Part shown: positions 8,270 to 16,930 of the stretch, in pieces
Numbering within the stretch: the stretch's first letter is position 1
Layout: each line of letters starts with the position of its first letter
Assembly (NCBI RefSeq): GCF_963678635.1
Contig: NC_087069.1
Coordinates: forward strand, 124,001-188,000
From: Symsagittifera roscoffensis
Taxonomy: Eukaryota > Xenacoelomorpha > Acoela > Convolutidae
DNA: 64,000 nucleotides
Direction of reading: 5' to 3'
Program-made: the position numbers and the translations under genes
The notes under the pieces: model-generated
Told to the model about the DNA's origin: nothing
Database searches by the model: none
Seen by the model: only the letters and a program-made list of their open reading frames with translations

Positions 8270-8976
8270 ATGCTGCAGGTCAACTGCACGTGGCCCTGAC
8301 GGAGTACAAGAGATTGGACCCGGCGACACCATCACCACTGTCAGTGGATACACCTGGAGACAAGAGGAGTGGACCCGTGGAGGACCGGTTCAAAAGAATT
8401 CTCGAGAGAAGAAGAAATGAGTCAGAAGAAGAGAGTATGAATGAAACTCTCAGTGAAACCGGTGAGGACATGGAAGTGGGGAATACGCCTGAACCAAGAC
8501 CATCAGGTGAGGAGCTCACCACTCAAGAGCTGTTGAAAGACTTGAGCGAGGAGAATTGGGCAGATACTGCCACTCAACCTCTGACCCCGTCCCCCCGGAA
8601 GAATCTGGAATTGCCATTGACAAGCGAGACCTCCAATATGGGGATGATACTCTTGAGCTCGGAGGAAAGGGAAAAGAATACTTTCGAAGGAAACAGGGAC
8701 ATGTTCCTGGGGTCTCTGAAGGACGATGCTTGGCAGGAGTTCTTGAAGGAATTCAATCAAGAAGTGGGCAGCGAGACGACGCTGGACAAATTCAAGGAGG
8801 AACTGTGGGACACAGTTGTGAAGTTTGGAGAACCGCTTCTGATAGGAACGGGCCTGGATGAGAAGGCGAGAAAGGAGCTGCTGAACAAGCTGATAGAGCT
8901 GAGGAATTCACGATCGAAGACTAGAGAAGAAAAATGTGAAGACAGCTCTACTCTGAAACAAAAAAACTGTAGATAA
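8264..8976 (+). CDS. Acidic frame reached by -1 frameshift, no ATG of its own
   Basis: The frame is open upstream of 8264 but lacks an ATG near its start; its first possible non-AUG start is GTG 8290. Text after the shift begins ELDAAGQLHVALTEYKRLDP, then a charged Ser/Glu-rich region (RNESEEESMNETLSE) and a helical C-terminal half (WQEFLKEFNQEVG, KARKELLNKLIELRN). Its likely expression is as the -1 extension of the preceding frame through the GGGAAAG heptamer at 8257. The acidic, largely disordered composition resembles viral or retroelement phosphoprotein-like regions, but no homology is claimed. A 43-nt gap separates it from the next frame. Confidence 0.5.
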
Positions 8977-9019
8977 AATAGTTGATGATATAAAGGGGGA
9001 TAAGGTTGGGACTAGTAAT

Positions 9020-11812
9020 ATGATTAAAAGTACTAATATCCTTAAGGCTCGAGCAGGGGGGAGGCAAGAGTTGGAAGGGTTGGAGATAGACAGAGAGGTC
9101 GAATCAGTGATGATAGCCACAACACCCTCAAGCAGAGATGTGAAGACTCGCAAGAGGAAGAGAGAAGTAGAGGGATTGGGTAGTCCTTCAGTGGATGCTG
9201 TCTCGGAAGGAAACTTGAGAGAGACGGCGCCCATGGTTTTGGCTCGATGCAAGACGGCGGCATACAAGAGCAACACGGAGCTCAGAAGACCACTCGAAGT
9301 AGAGAGGGAAATAGAGGCTTCCACCAGTTCGACATCGGAGGAAGACTTCAACCCCCAGAAGGTAAACGTGAAGAGAGGTTCAACGATCGGACAGACATGG
9401 GAAGTGGATGACGGCAAAGAATGGGTCTCGAAGGGACACCAGGCCACGGGGAAGCAAGTGACGAGTGATCCACTGGAGAGGAACAAAACTAGGAACACCT
9501 CCCGGACATGGTGGGTGGCCCTCGAGACATTGAAGGAAATGGAAGACTGCTTGAAGAAGTTGGACAGTGGAGTGGCTCGCAAACGACGCAATTGGGCCAC
9601 CCAACAAAAAGCTGAGGTTAACAAGATAGAATTGGCGAATCAGATGAAGAGGTCCTGGCAGAACTTGTTGAAGGATCATTTTGAAGAGTCAATGAGGACA
9701 CCCTCATCAGCACCGCCATTGATGGCGAATCCCTTCGTTAGAACCGCAGGACAATTGATGTTCACCTGGAGTCTGGTGGGAATAGAGTTGGAGACACTGA
9801 CTTCGTATGACAGGTTGAAGTTGGGAAGCAAGAAGCTAGATGTGTATCAAACACTGATGCAACACGTGGCCAGGGATAATTCAGGCTTGAGCCTGGCTAG
9901 AAGGAAGGATGCCACATGTTTCTTGAGATGGATAATGTCAATGATGTCTGACAGCACCATCTTGGCGTGCCACCAAAGAGCAAGGGGAAGTAAAACCGTG
10001 GAAAAAAGAGTCTCAACGATCATCTTAAACGTGTATCAGAGTACTGGAATAGAAAAGGAAGATGGTTCCAGACTATCCCTAGAGAACCCCAGAAAGCTAG
10101 ACGAGGTACGGAGGTTTTATAACAAGAAGTTCGAAGAAGAACATGATGTTCACCGTAACCTGGCCTCGTCAGAGCAGTACTCGAGACTCAGCGAGAAGGG
10201 GGAATACCAATACGTGTCGGGAGTGATGGGAATAGCCTACAACCCCTTCTTGGACTCAGAAACTGGAGGCGCTCACAGGAACCACGAGGTAGCGGAGCTA
10301 CTGAAGTTTTGGACAGAAAGAATAGTGGAAATAGACGCGGTGGAGAAAGAGGGGCCGAGCTTGGGCCTGATTCTTGAGAAAACACCAGAGGTGGTGAGCA
10401 TACCGCGCTCGAACAAGAGAGTTGAAGTGAACATGGGTGATGGCATTGGCTTGTTGATCACGAACTTGGGAGTGGTATGGAAGTTACTAAGACCCTCCTG
10501 GTGCCCACATCCCCACGCGAGTCTGATCGAGGAAACCACAGAGCGAGTGACGCTAGCACCAACGGAGGATGAAGATTTGGCAAAGTTGAGTGTGTTGCAC
10601 AAACTAATCTCACCTCAGATGCAGGAGCCAGGCGAAAACACGAACAATCTCGGGTCAGCAAAGAAGATGGAGCCGGGTAGCTGTCTGGATTCGACGTGTG
10701 GGAACGGAGAGCACACCTGCGATGGACGGTCATGTGTCAGGATACTGTCCTTTCAAAAAGAAGATCTGGTTACTTGGTTTGCAGACATCACGGAAAGGGA
10801 GAAAAGTGAAGTGCAAATAGTGGCGGAGTGTTACGCGAGAACTACGGTGAATATAGCGACAGCTCTGGGATTCTTCTCGAGAATGTGTAGTCTGCAGTCA
10901 CTGGAGAGACTAGAGTCTGAACACCATTTAGTGACGGCGTTGAGCGTAGAATCATGGCCTGGGGTGTTGCAGGTGACTCAAAAACACATCCGGAGCTGGA
11001 AGGTTGGTCTCGAGGCGGAAATGGGGTTTCCCATGAGCGAACCTTATGGCCTGCCATTGAACGCAAAATCCCTGATAGGGTCAATGATGGCCAATTTGTG
11101 CGGAAGCCACTACCCACTGCACATGGCGATCGTGGAAGCATCCAGCCAGAGAAAATTGGTGGACAAGGCCTTCTCAGTGCCCAAGTGTGTGAGGTTAGCT
11201 CGGCTATCGCATCACTCGCACAAGTTGTTGAGGAAAATCAGAGGGACAGTACCGAAAGAGTTGAGAGATGACTTGAGTGAAATCTGGGGAGAAGAGCTTT
11301 TGAAGTTGGAAAGTGAGAACACAAGCGATCACGAGAGACAAAACGTGATCGGAAAACCTGCGGGGGGTGCTCCAAACATGGAAGAGAACGACACGATGCA
11401 TAAAAAAATGATGGAGCTTGAGCCTCTCTTGGAAGCCTCGGGGGAGCGTAACCTCAGGAGCATTGAGATCACCCATGGAGAGTGCCTATGCCACTGTTTG
11501 GCACAAACGGTGTGGTATCCAGATCACAAGAACCTTTGCCTGGTGTGGGATATGGAAAAAATTCGGTCGATTGGATTACCGGATCACCGACAGAAGGTGA
11601 CGCTCTTAGTAGTGAGTACGATGCTGGCTCTGAGATGGATAGAAGAGAATATAACGAAGTATCTTGAAGCGAAGACGCCAACGGCTGAGTCAATATATGC
11701 GATAGACTATAGCAGGAGACACGAGTTGTTTGAGACTGCATGCAAAGTATTTGCCATACCAACGGAAGTTAGACACGTATGGAGCCGCTTGAGGTACTTT
11801 CCATGGTTTTGA
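9020..11812 (+). CDS. 930-codon orphan protein of the accessory cassette
   Basis: This is the longest frame in the window, starting at a true ATG (9020) and uninterrupted for 2.8 kb. Residues 1-180 are charged and Ser/Thr-rich (TRKRKREVEG, a likely nuclear-localisation-type basic patch). From ~200 onward the sequence looks globular, with many Leu/Trp/Met and regular helices (LMFTWSLVGIELETL, TVNIATALGFFSRM, VVSTMLALRWIEENITKYLE). A Cys cluster near residue 555 (SCLDSTCGNGEHTCDGRSC) could bind metal. I see no signal peptide and no repeated or clear transmembrane signature, so it is not an obvious envelope. It is distinct from gag, protease, RT and integrase by motif. Function unknown. Confidence 0.65.
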   Translation: MIKSTNILKARAGGRQELEGLEIDREVESVMIATTPSSRDVKTRKRKREVEGLGSPSVDAVSEGNLRETAPMVLARCKTAAYKSNTELRRPLEVEREIEASTSSTSEEDFNPQKVNVKRGSTIGQTWEVDDGKEWVSKGHQATGKQVTSDPLERNKTRNTSRTWWVALETLKEMEDCLKKLDSGVARKRRNWATQQKAEVNKIELANQMKRSWQNLLKDHFEESMRTPSSAPPLMANPFVRTAGQLMFTWSLVGIELETLTSYDRLKLGSKKLDVYQTLMQHVARDNSGLSLARRKDATCFLRWIMSMMSDSTILACHQRARGSKTVEKRVSTIILNVYQSTGIEKEDGSRLSLENPRKLDEVRRFYNKKFEEEHDVHRNLASSEQYSRLSEKGEYQYVSGVMGIAYNPFLDSETGGAHRNHEVAELLKFWTERIVEIDAVEKEGPSLGLILEKTPEVVSIPRSNKRVEVNMGDGIGLLITNLGVVWKLLRPSWCPHPHASLIEETTERVTLAPTEDEDLAKLSVLHKLISPQMQEPGENTNNLGSAKKMEPGSCLDSTCGNGEHTCDGRSCVRILSFQKEDLVTWFADITEREKSEVQIVAECYARTTVNIATALGFFSRMCSLQSLERLESEHHLVTALSVESWPGVLQVTQKHIRSWKVGLEAEMGFPMSEPYGLPLNAKSLIGSMMANLCGSHYPLHMAIVEASSQRKLVDKAFSVPKCVRLARLSHHSHKLLRKIRGTVPKELRDDLSEIWGEELLKLESENTSDHERQNVIGKPAGGAPNMEENDTMHKKMMELEPLLEASGERNLRSIEITHGECLCHCLAQTVWYPDHKNLCLVWDMEKIRSIGLPDHRQKVTLLVVSTMLALRWIEENITKYLEAKTPTAESIYAIDYSRRHELFETACKVFAIPTEVRHVWSRLRYFPWF

Positions 11813-11973
11813 GCGACATTGACGTCTTGGTTATAGTTGACAACGAAAGATCACATGAGAAAGCATCAAAAGGAGTATCGACAGTTCCAGGCCGAGATTG
11901 GGCCGGAAGCTTTCAAGAGACCCCTGTTAACCCATCAAAATGCGATCACGACAGGATGGAAGAGAGTGGGTAA
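11779..11973 (+). CDS. Small overlapping frame at end of the 930-codon ORF
   Basis: ATGs at 11779 and 11803 lie inside the end of the large frame; the second overlaps its TGA by 10 nt. The product reads VLSDIDVLVIVDNERSH near its start and ends at TAA 11971-11973. It competes with another frame over the same bases (next entry), and I cannot tell from sequence alone which is translated. It is included because stop/start overlaps are the rule in this cassette. Confidence 0.3.
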   Translation: MEPLEVLSMVLSDIDVLVIVDNERSHEKASKGVSTVPGRDWAGSFQETPVNPSKCDHDRMEESG

Positions 11974-12148
11974 AATGTCTAGAGACAATACTAAAGCGAG
12001 GGAATCGATACTAGAGGAGGACTTGGCGAAGAACGTGAGCCTGAGCCTGCACAACTCCTTTTGTCTGAACCGGGAATCTAGGGTGAAGGCACTACCCAAC
12101 CAGGCAAAGAGGTTGCAGGAGCAAAGGGGATTGGATGCGATCCTATGA
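11855..12148 (+). CDS. Small basic orphan frame
   Basis: This frame is in phase with the 930-codon frame but is separated from it by stops at 11810 and 11834. ATGs occur at 11855 and 11975. It encodes a basic, helical protein of at most 97 residues (KDHMRKHQKEYRQFQAEIG, ILEEDLAKNVSLSLHNSF). It may be the C-terminal remainder of the large protein, or a separate small product. The next frame starts 14 nt before its stop. Confidence 0.4.
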   Translation: MRKHQKEYRQFQAEIGPEAFKRPLLTHQNAITTGWKRVGKMSRDNTKARESILEEDLAKNVSLSLHNSFCLNRESRVKALPNQAKRLQEQRGLDAIL

Positions 12149-12269
12149 ACAGCTGAATGCTTGGGATGAGATCTTGATTAGTTCCGATGATGAAGAAGAA
12201 CTGTTAAGACAGTTTGCCGTATCTAGTACTTCAGGGTGCGGCACCTCCAAGGCGAAGAGTGCGAGATGA
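12135..12269 (+). CDS. 44-residue acidic frame, last before the polypurine tract
   Basis: ATG 12135 overlaps the preceding TGA (12146-12148) by 14 nt. The product contains NAWDEILISSDDEEELLRQF, a WDE/acidic patch, and ends SAKSAR at TGA 12267-12269. Thirty bases later the polypurine tract begins. Small acidic C-terminal frames of this type are hard to prove; the overlap pattern and compact placement argue for it. Confidence 0.35.
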   Translation: MRSYEQLNAWDEILISSDDEEELLRQFAVSSTSGCGTSKAKSAR

Positions 12270-12298
12270 GCGGATGGTTCGAATGGATCTTGAGTCTT

Positions 12299-12313
12299 GA
12301 GAGGGAAGGGGGG
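12299..12313 (+). other. Polypurine tract
   Basis: The run GAGAGGGAAGGGGGG lies just after the last accessory frame. It is the type of purine tract that primes plus-strand DNA in LTR retroelements and normally abuts the 3' LTR. Its position marks the likely end of the internal region of the giant element. Confidence 0.65.
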
Positions 12314-13430
12314 CTTAAGTGTGGACCCGGGTGAAACCTGGATTCACGAAAAAGAAATTTTAACGAATCAGATATTGTTATTAATATGCTATATCTATTA
12401 TATAAATCAAAATGCTGCATGACAATTTCCTAATTGAATGGGACAAAAGAAATTTTAAATAATTGGCTTGAAAAGCGAGAATTCAAGGGTGCAGGTGTGT
12501 GCAGATTTTGATTGCTGTTTAGCGATAGTGTGAAAATTTTACATGGTCGTGAATTTTGGGGTGTAGATAAGCTTAAGTCTGCTGCAAACTTCTGTAAATG
12601 ACCACTGGCAATGTACCTTGAGCAACACTCGGTTTTCTGGGACTCACTGGCAGACGACAGCACGCGATGAGGACATCGATCGTGAGTCCGGGGAGTATGT
12701 GCCAGTCGGTCAAATTTGGAAGTTTGACCTTGAGAAAAGCAAGAGCACTTAAGTTTGGAGTGAAATTTAATTTTTCAAAAATTCGAATGGAGCCTGTCAT
12801 GCACGATTTTCTCGCGATAACTGAAAACCGAAAAAGAGAAATAAGAACAATCAAGTAACAATCGCGGGAAAGCTGCTAGATAAAACAGTGGGAAGTTGCT
12901 ATTCGCAATTTCCGTCACAATAAAACTAGAGTAGAGCTGTCCTATCTGAAACAGAAACAAGCGTATTCCCGAGAACTGGACTATCATTACTCGATTGGAT
13001 TGTTATTCGAACTGGACTAGAGTGAACCTTCGGTGGAAAGGTGGACAGCTTGAGTGTCCCAATGGTTCACGAGAAACTATATTCTAGAGTTAAAACTTGT
13101 CCTTGTTATTGAAACTGATAAACATTAAACTCATTTAGTTACATTATTTAATTCTCGAGTTGCTGACCGACTTGATTACTCCCAGTTCTTGAGCGTGCTA
13201 CGATGTGAGTACTTAATTTAAATTTCTAGAGTGTGTTTTATGATTGTTATGTTGAGGTAAGGTGAGTTTTAGGTTGATCCATCTGAAATTGATCAAAGTT
13301 CCACTGTCTAATAAAAAGTAACTTAACGGATTGTTCCGACCCGGTTTTTAACGGCGTTCATGTATTTTGGGTATCTAGAGACCTAAGTATGGGGACGTTC
13401 TTATTTCTAGAGTGGGGGGATATTTTGGTA
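12314..13430 (+). repeat. Putative 3' LTR of the giant Gypsy-type element
   Basis: The sequence following the polypurine tract lacks convincing reading frames and becomes AT-rich. It contains TATAAAT at 12,401-12,407 and AATAAA at 12,919-12,924, a promoter and poly(A)-signal layout expected of U3-R. CTTGAG hexamers continue through it (12,616; 12,733; 13,052; 13,191). The element's 5' LTR is outside the window, so the LTR ends and target-site duplication cannot be verified. The right end is a guess, placed where the CTCGAG/CTTGAG-rich character fades. Confidence 0.45.
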
Positions 13431-14092
13431 GTAGCCTTTAAGCTGTAACGGGTTGTAGTCTCATGTCACAAGCGAACCGAATTGGCTCCGACTGATTTGA
13501 GGTAGAAAAACACAAGAGATAGTGTCCCTGACTCTTGAGCCAATGGTTATAGGGCCTATTTTTCTTAAGCCTCATGTGAGACTGCAGTAGACGAATGTTA
13601 CAACAGATCCCATTTCTGCACTCTACTAAAAGCATCATGATGCTCTTTTAGAGTGCAGAAAATTAATACGATGATAAAGCTCAAAAGCTATAAGCGGCTA
13701 ACTCGTTTCCTATAATTCCCGAAGTTCAAATGATGATGAAAAATTGATTAATTCGACGGCAGTTGTAGATTACTAATGAGGTAGGAGGAGCTGCACTATG
13801 ATTGCCAATTTTAACGCTAAGTATGCGACTGAAAAAAAAAACAATGAACAAAGCGCTCAAAAAGATTATGCTTCTATAAAACTAGCATTAGTTTTGTAAG
13901 CTTTCTGATTGTTTTCATTGTAAGTTTTTAGCAGAGGTAAAAAATTTCAAAATGGTTGAGTTAAAAAGATGTCAACAAACAATTCAAAACCATGGCCAGA
14001 CTAAAACAAGGATAGCCGGCTGCTGTGCAAGTAGCACATATTGTTCCGACCATCTTCATGATAACTACAAAATTTGTTTTACTTTTTTCAAA
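13431..14092. other. Unassigned spacer with a 49-bp near-palindrome
   Basis: I see no supported gene. At 13,613-13,661 there is a near-perfect inverted repeat: TTTCTGCACTCTA on the left pairs with TAGAGTGCAGAAA on the right, and the arms meet at GCATCATGATGC. It could form a long hairpin or be the fused ends of a small element. Confidence 0.5.
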
Positions 14093-15094
14093 TGAGTTAT
14101 GTATTAGCTACTGTACTCATAGAGTAATTTCAGATAGGGTACACTGTCTGCTCGTCACGCTGTCCTATTTTCGGCCGGATAGATTCGTGCAACTTCTTAG
14201 TCTAATACCAATTTTAATCTTACTCTTATATCTCCTAGTCTCAATAGATCTAGTTCACACCGGTTTGCGCGAGTTAGTTCCAGAATGAGAACAACTGTAT
14301 ACTAAAGTTAATTCAAATTGTTCTGGTGTGGAAAATAGAAAAAGTTTCAACACTTTACAAAAAATAGGCTGTTTGATGGAGTATGATTGGTTAGTATTTA
14401 ATCTTTTATTGAGATAAAAAATCAAAATAATAACCAAAGATAAACACTAGTTTAGATCTGGTTCCACCCATCCGGGGCTTAGAGAGTTTTAGTTTTATAA
14501 TCTTTTTTATTCATCTGCGAAGGAAGATGGATGAAGTTCGTTTGTATGTCGCGAGCATCATTTCTGTTCCGTTCTTGGAGAAGGAAGCTCCAGGAAGCTG
14601 GAATCGTGGATATCAGTTTGCCCTTCAACAATGACTGTGACTGCCTACTAAGTCAATTTGATTTCCAAATGGTGTGTTATGGTCGTTATTTCTTGTTTGG
14701 TAGAGAACTGTATTTCGACCTCGTTTGGAAATTGCGTGACGTTTGAGCTGGGATGCAATGGCTGATGACTTGGATCTACACGTATACTTGAACATCGAGA
14801 TGACCATTGTTCTGTTGCAATGGATTTCCTTTTCTGCAATGCCAAGTGGTACTTCAAATCCATTGAGTGTAGTGACTGTTTATCTTTCGACTTTTTGGTG
14901 TTTTGTTCTTTTTTGTTCAGACTTAAAAGTATTTTTTAAAAGACTAATTTATCCGGTTCTAAGCTGGTGTCAATCCAATTTGGGTACCGTGGGTTTTTTC
15001 CTAGTCATGCTGTTAGGTTGTGGTTTATGGTATTTAGTAAGTTTGTGTTGGTTAGTTTCGATTATTATATAATTCCTTTCCAACTGGGTTAAAG
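14093..15094. repeat. Dispersed repeat R1, copy 1 (candidate solo LTR)
   Basis: This segment is clearly related to 54,116-55,550. Shared blocks include GAGTTATGTATTA at the left edge, TTTTCGGCCGGATAGATTCG, ATCTCCTAGTCTCA, the GATCTGGTTCCACCCAT region, TTGGATCTACACGTATACTT (copy 2 has GTACG), and GGGTACCGTGG to GGTTAAA at the right edge. The order is the same in both copies and internal indels distinguish them. On the minus strand the repeat would end in CATAACTCA. The copy near 54-55 kb sits where the 3' LTR of the minus-strand Gypsy element would be, so this one may be a solo LTR. No coding is supported inside. Confidence 0.6.
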
Positions 15095-15124
15095 GAAAGT
15101 TTGAAACGTTTTAGAAATTGTTAG

Positions 15125-15250
15125 AATTTTTTCAACATTATCAACCTCTTTATGGACGAATGCAAAGAAAAATTTAGTTTGAGATTCACCAACTTTTAAC
15201 CAATTAAAAATAAGAGGCCATTTTCCAGATCCACTCGGTCCAACTAGCTA
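15125..15250 (-). pseudogene. P-loop ATPase fragment (Maverick/Polinton-like)
   Basis: On the minus strand, 15,241-15,221 encode GPSGSGK, a Walker A motif, preceded by LV and followed by WPLIFNWLKVGESQTKFFF. A hydrophobic strand, GPSGSGK and then LIFNWLK match the start of the packaging-type ATPase found in Maverick/Polinton elements. An in-frame TAG lies three codons before the motif and no continuation is visible beyond about 15,125, where the R1 repeat begins nearby. It is a decayed fragment, adjacent to the integrase remnant below. Confidence 0.5.
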
Positions 15251-15259
15251 AATTAAAAC

Positions 15260-15990
15260 TTGTTCTTTGCCAGAAACTACTTCGTTCATAGCTTTGGAGA
15301 AGGTAAAGTATTACCAACTGTACTTGATGAAATTGCTACCCAAACTGTTGTTTCTTCACATGTAGTGGATAACATTATTCGAACGACTGCACACGATAGT
15401 ACTAAAATTATGACAAAAAATTGGCACCTAAAAACTAAAAGAGATCTATTAGACAAATGTTCATAAAGATTCAATAATTTTCGTTCTTGATTCTACTCAA
15501 AAGCAAAATTTTCTGAAAATAATTGCTTGTCACAATCATCACCCATCTCATATGTGGAATGAAAAATTTGATAATTACTAATAATTAAATTTCAAAAGCA
15601 GAAGATTCTACAAAGTAATTTTTTATAATTTAAAACTTTTTATAAAAAAACTTCAAGTCCATGTTCCGTATGCAAATGCTTTTTTTCTGCACAGTGAAGA
15701 GTTTTTGCATTACGAAACGGGTAATTTACACCTCCAATCAGATTATCCATCTTTGAAAATCAAATTCTGAACGTTTTGGCATGCGTAGTCGTCACAATGT
15801 CTGACCTTTGTTTCCACATTTTCTAGCAGAATTTTACATTTTATATTGCACAAAAAGCAGTTCAGTTCCATCAAAATTGTTTTTACCAGCAGGAAGAGAA
15901 AGAAACTTTTTGGACGATGAGCATACAATACGTCTCTAAGCTCCCAATTTTTTAAACGTTTTCCCAAAAACTTCAAAAACAATTCGTCCT
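15260..15990. other. Degraded interior of the Maverick-like element
   Basis: Short open stretches occur on both strands (plus 15,260-15,466; minus 15,743-15,994, with a Cys pair in LNCFLCNIKC). None gives a recognisable complete protein. They lie between the ATPase and integrase remnants and are probably broken parts of the same element. Confidence 0.35.
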
Positions 15991-15999
15991 CCATTGCCC

Positions 16000-16136
16000 A
16001 AAAAGTATCATTCAGTTCCTCAGCGAAAGTCTGGTAAATTTGGTACGAGGCGAGCTACAGAATCTCCAAAAATTAGACGTAGTAAATTGTCGAAGAGAAA
16101 TATCAGAACTCACAGGAAGAAGAACATCAATGCATA
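16000..16136 (+). pseudogene. Lys/Arg-rich fragment
   Basis: A 45-codon open stretch with many Lys and Arg (RKSGKFGTRRATESPKIRRS) ends at TAA near 16,136. Its composition resembles small basic core proteins of large DNA elements. It has no clear start, and its assignment to the Maverick-like remnant rests on position only. Confidence 0.3.
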
Positions 16137-16218
16137 AAAGAAGAACTGTTTTAAGCTCACCAAAAGGCTAACAATTATTAGTTTTTATCACTCCTTTTGT
16201 CATTAAACGATTGACCTA

Positions 16219-16930
16219 GTATGGATCAGGTTGTTCTAATTCCTTACTCAGTTTATCAATCACAAATTACGCTTTCAAAAAAAATTGGATCAAAAAGCAA
16301 GAAAAAGAGGATATTGTAGCAAAAGTTTTCGATTCGGTTTACAGTGCTGTGAATGCGAGGTTGAGAACGGGTTACAAAAAGCATCTTACTGATTTAGTTT
16401 TGATTTCTCCTAGAAGTAAACTATGCCAAGAAGAAAAAATCATATCAGATAATCGAGACACAAGACAATCTATTGTAGACTTTTTGTGTGCACTAAAGCG
16501 AAAAAATACCGACTTTCCAGATATTTACTTTACCATTTTGGAAGCAACTCAAATTCCACCAAAATTTGTTACCAACAAGAATGCCAAAACGAAAAAGAGA
16601 GGAACTCGGATCCCTTTCAAAATCTGAACGGGTTTTCCTGAACAGATTGTATCTAGGGGTAGAGCTGCGTACGGTTCTGTGCGAAACTGGAGTAAAGTAA
16701 GCGGTTTGCCAAAAAAGAAAATAGAACAATTCTTACAAACCAAGACATGGCATGCAAAATTTGGACCTCAAATTAGACGTTTTCGAAGACTTCAAGCTTT
16801 TTCAAAACATATAAATGAAATTTGGTGTATGGACTTGGCTTTTGCGGACAAAGAAGAGGCTTTTGCATAGAATTGTAAGATGAAGATTTCAGTTATATAG
16901 GTTTGTATGCTAAACAGTGTTGCGAAATGG
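16219..16930 (+). pseudogene. Retroviral-type integrase N-terminal part, Maverick/Polinton-like
   Basis: A plus-strand reading begins MDQVVLIPYSVYQSQ at about 16,220 and is broken by a stop and frameshift. It resumes at 16,349 with a domain ending FVTNKNAKTKKRGTRIPFKI, then TGA (16,625-16,627). It resumes in the same frame with WSKVSGLPKKKIEQFLQTK and FGPQIRRFRRLQAF, then INEIWCMDLAFADK. The last phrase contains the first catalytic Asp of an rve integrase core. The layout matches the transposon-derived integrases (C. elegans F54H12.3-like) associated with Maverick/Polinton-type elements. The D35E part is missing because satellite DNA begins at about 16.9 kb. Confidence 0.55.

Noticed and set aside
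9020-11812. Calling the 930-codon frame an envelope protein
   Set aside because: No signal peptide, no clear membrane anchor and no fusion-protein layout can be seen.
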